A stretch of DNA of 64,000 nucleotides from Medicago truncatula (Eukaryota > Streptophyta > Magnoliopsida > Fabales > Fabaceae). Shown here piece by piece: positions 62,430-64,000 of this stretch. Each line of letters opens with the position of its first letter. The first letter of the stretch is position 1. A program made the position numbers and the translations under genes. The DNA lies in assembly GCF_003473485.1 (NCBI RefSeq), contig NC_053045.1, positions 46,976,494 to 47,040,493 on the forward strand, written 5' to 3'. The notes under the pieces were generated by a model that made no database searches, had not been told where the DNA came from, and worked only from the letters and a program-made list of their open reading frames with translations.

Positions 62430-62545
62430 GGTTGATTAATGAGAGGTTTTACTCTATTGTGATGTAGGGGAGTGGATGTAGAGACTACTCTTATAGATGT
62501 TTTTAAAACTTTCAAGTCAGCAAAGTTGTCTTCTTGGTAAGGAAT

Positions 62546-62555
62546 CTATTTATAA
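62546..62555 (-). promoter_or_regulatory. TATA box of BAHD copy 7
   Basis: TATAAATAG on the minus strand lies about 120 bp upstream of the ATG at 62429. Confidence 0.55.
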
Positions 62556-62679
62556 CACATCTACTATTGGTCTGAAAATTTATGAAAGCAGACCTCGGTT
62601 TTTAATTATTAAATCCTTGTTTGTCTTAAAATATAAAAATATTTGAAAAAATTAGATACATTTTGTTCTGTTTTTATAT

Positions 62680-62776
62680 CTACTATTAATACTTTTTGTA
62701 CCAAAATATAAGTAAAAGAAATTTTAATCTACTATTAATACTTTTTGTACCAAAATATAAGTAAAAGAGATTTTAA
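62680..62776. repeat. tandem duplication, two units of about 48 bp
   Basis: TCTACTATTAATACTTTTTG and the rest of the unit (TACCAAAATATAAGTAAAAG...) are repeated back to back. Confidence 0.9.
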
Positions 62777-63086
62777 AAAAGTCGATTGTTTTTTGTCTAA
62801 ATTTGGACTAAACACTTTTGAAATTTTGAATTTTTTATAATATTTATTTTGGTCAAAAATATTATAATTAATCGACAAAGCATATTTATTCATCAGATTT
62901 AACTGTTTGACTAACTTTTACTGTTCATAATGATTGACAAAGTTAAACTAATTGTATCCACGTACCCATGTTTATCTATTTTATAGAAGTACAAATAATC
63001 TTACATTAAACATTTCACTATTACTTTTTTCACCTTATATTATTTTCGCGCGCTCTATTTTTTTTTCTTCAAAATACCCTTTATTT

Positions 63087-63195
63087 GGATTATATAATCC
63101 GAACTAGTTTTGATTATATAATCCGAAACTTTACGACCATGTGTGTTTCCCAAAATACTCAAGTTTTTGTATTATTTCTGATTTCATAATCCGAA
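63087..63195. repeat. cluster of palindromic GGATTATATAATCC motifs
   Basis: The perfect palindrome GGATTATATAATCC followed by GAA at 63087-63103, GATTATATAATCCGAA at 63112-63127, and a diverged GATTTCATAATCCGAAA at 63180-63196. Confidence 0.85.
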
Positions 63196-63299
63196 AGGTA
63201 GTTTTGAAATTTTTACAGGGCGCGTGAGTACCTCATAGGATGGGAAAAGTAATAGTCTAAACATTTTACCTTTGCAATTTCCCAAAGCGAATGTGTTAG

Positions 63300-63740
63300 G
63301 TCATGAGGAGAACCATCATATTAGGCAAGAGCAACCACACAAGTGAGAGAGACACCACGCTTTTTATCTGAAACCTCAAGACAATGGGTTTTTGAGTTAT
63401 CTCAGTTATAAAATGTTCAACCTCCACTTTTTTAACATATGTATGACTTCTAACTCACATTTGTTACACAACAACCCCCTCAAGTTTGAGTCCATCGATT
63501 CATCATGCTCACCTCTCAAGCTGGAGTTCTTTCATCCACACACACTTGCACTAGTATTGCGTTGCTTAAGGCACTAGTACTGCACTACTTAAGACACCAG
63601 CAGAACCGTCATCTGAACACCATGTCTGAAAAAATTTTGACACAAGAAGTCGCTCGAACCCCTTCATCAAACCACGACTCTGATACCACTTTTTATCTTG
63701 ACTACAAGTAAGAGAGACACCACATTTTTTTATCCTAAAC
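63300..63740 (-). mobile_element. LTR-retrotransposon fossil with a primer-site-like motif
   Basis: CGACTCTGATACCACTT (about 63677-63694) is the complement of a TGGTATCAGAGTC-type primer-binding site used by plant LTR elements. AGAGAGACACCAC is repeated at about 63346 and 63710. No protein domain remains. Old and partial. Confidence 0.4.
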
Positions 63741-64000
63741 GCTATGTCAAAAAGTATAAGTAATTATATTTGAGAAAAAATTACACTCCCCTTCCCTAAG
63801 AGAAGTTATAATTACACTTCCCTCCTCTCTTATGTTTAAATATACCTCAACTCCTTTAAAAAGCAAAATTTATTCCCCCTTCCTCTATGAGATGCTTGAA
63901 TTACAACCCCTCCCTTAATACTTAAACATGCACTGCACTTTAATCTATTTTAACATAAATAAATATTTTTATAATATATACTAATTTTGAGTCGCCATTT
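63741..64000. other. spacer at window end, no gene seen
   Basis: C-rich/AT-rich alternating stretch (ACTCCCCTTCCCT, CCCTTCCTCT) without coding signal. It may continue a repeat beyond the window. Confidence 0.35.

Overview
The window is nuclear DNA of a flowering plant, most likely a papilionoid legume of the Medicago/Trifolium/Pisum type. That placement is inference. It rests on AT-rich spacers, GT-AG introns, an Au SINE, Stowaway, hAT-like and Mutator-like elements, a degraded L1 LINE, and protein families typical of dicots. No database search was possible.

Layout. 0-3.7 kb has no gene I can support. 3.76-4.25 kb holds a two-exon gene for a small secreted peptide with eight cysteines (defensin-like/LCR type), too short for ordinary ORF calling. 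4.9-9.9 kb is a graveyard of LTR-retrotransposon fossils, mainly Ty1/copia, with younger insertions nested inside. 11.5-20.1 kb carries two tandem five-exon genes on + for caffeoyl-CoA O-methyltransferase-like enzymes, with the same exon phases and similar core promoters but different insertions in their introns. 20.4-26.1 kb is repetitive: a Mutator-like element with 9-bp target duplications, a 133-bp minisatellite, an L1 LINE relic and an RNase H-like relic. 28.1-31.0 kb is an eight-exon gene on - for a secreted, probably GPI-anchored protein with a PI-PLC X domain.

34.4-62.5 kb is a tandem array of BAHD acyltransferase genes, all single-exon and all on -. Seven copies are recognisable. Three look intact (38634-39989, 51403-52746, 61086-62429), one has a single premature stop (54794-56152), one has a 10-bp frameshift deletion (45762-47107), one is truncated and frameshifted (34487-35722), and one is an internally deleted remnant (43835-44140). 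Flanks of the copies are themselves duplicated, including a LINE fragment next to two of them. This exposes empty sites that date a Mutator-like and a hAT-like insertion to after the duplications.

How the genes may work together: O-methyltransferases and acyltransferases both act on CoA-linked phenylpropanoids, so a small phenylpropanoid-conjugate cluster is a reasonable hypothesis. Ordinary tandem duplication of two unrelated families gives the same picture, and nothing in the sequence alone settles it.
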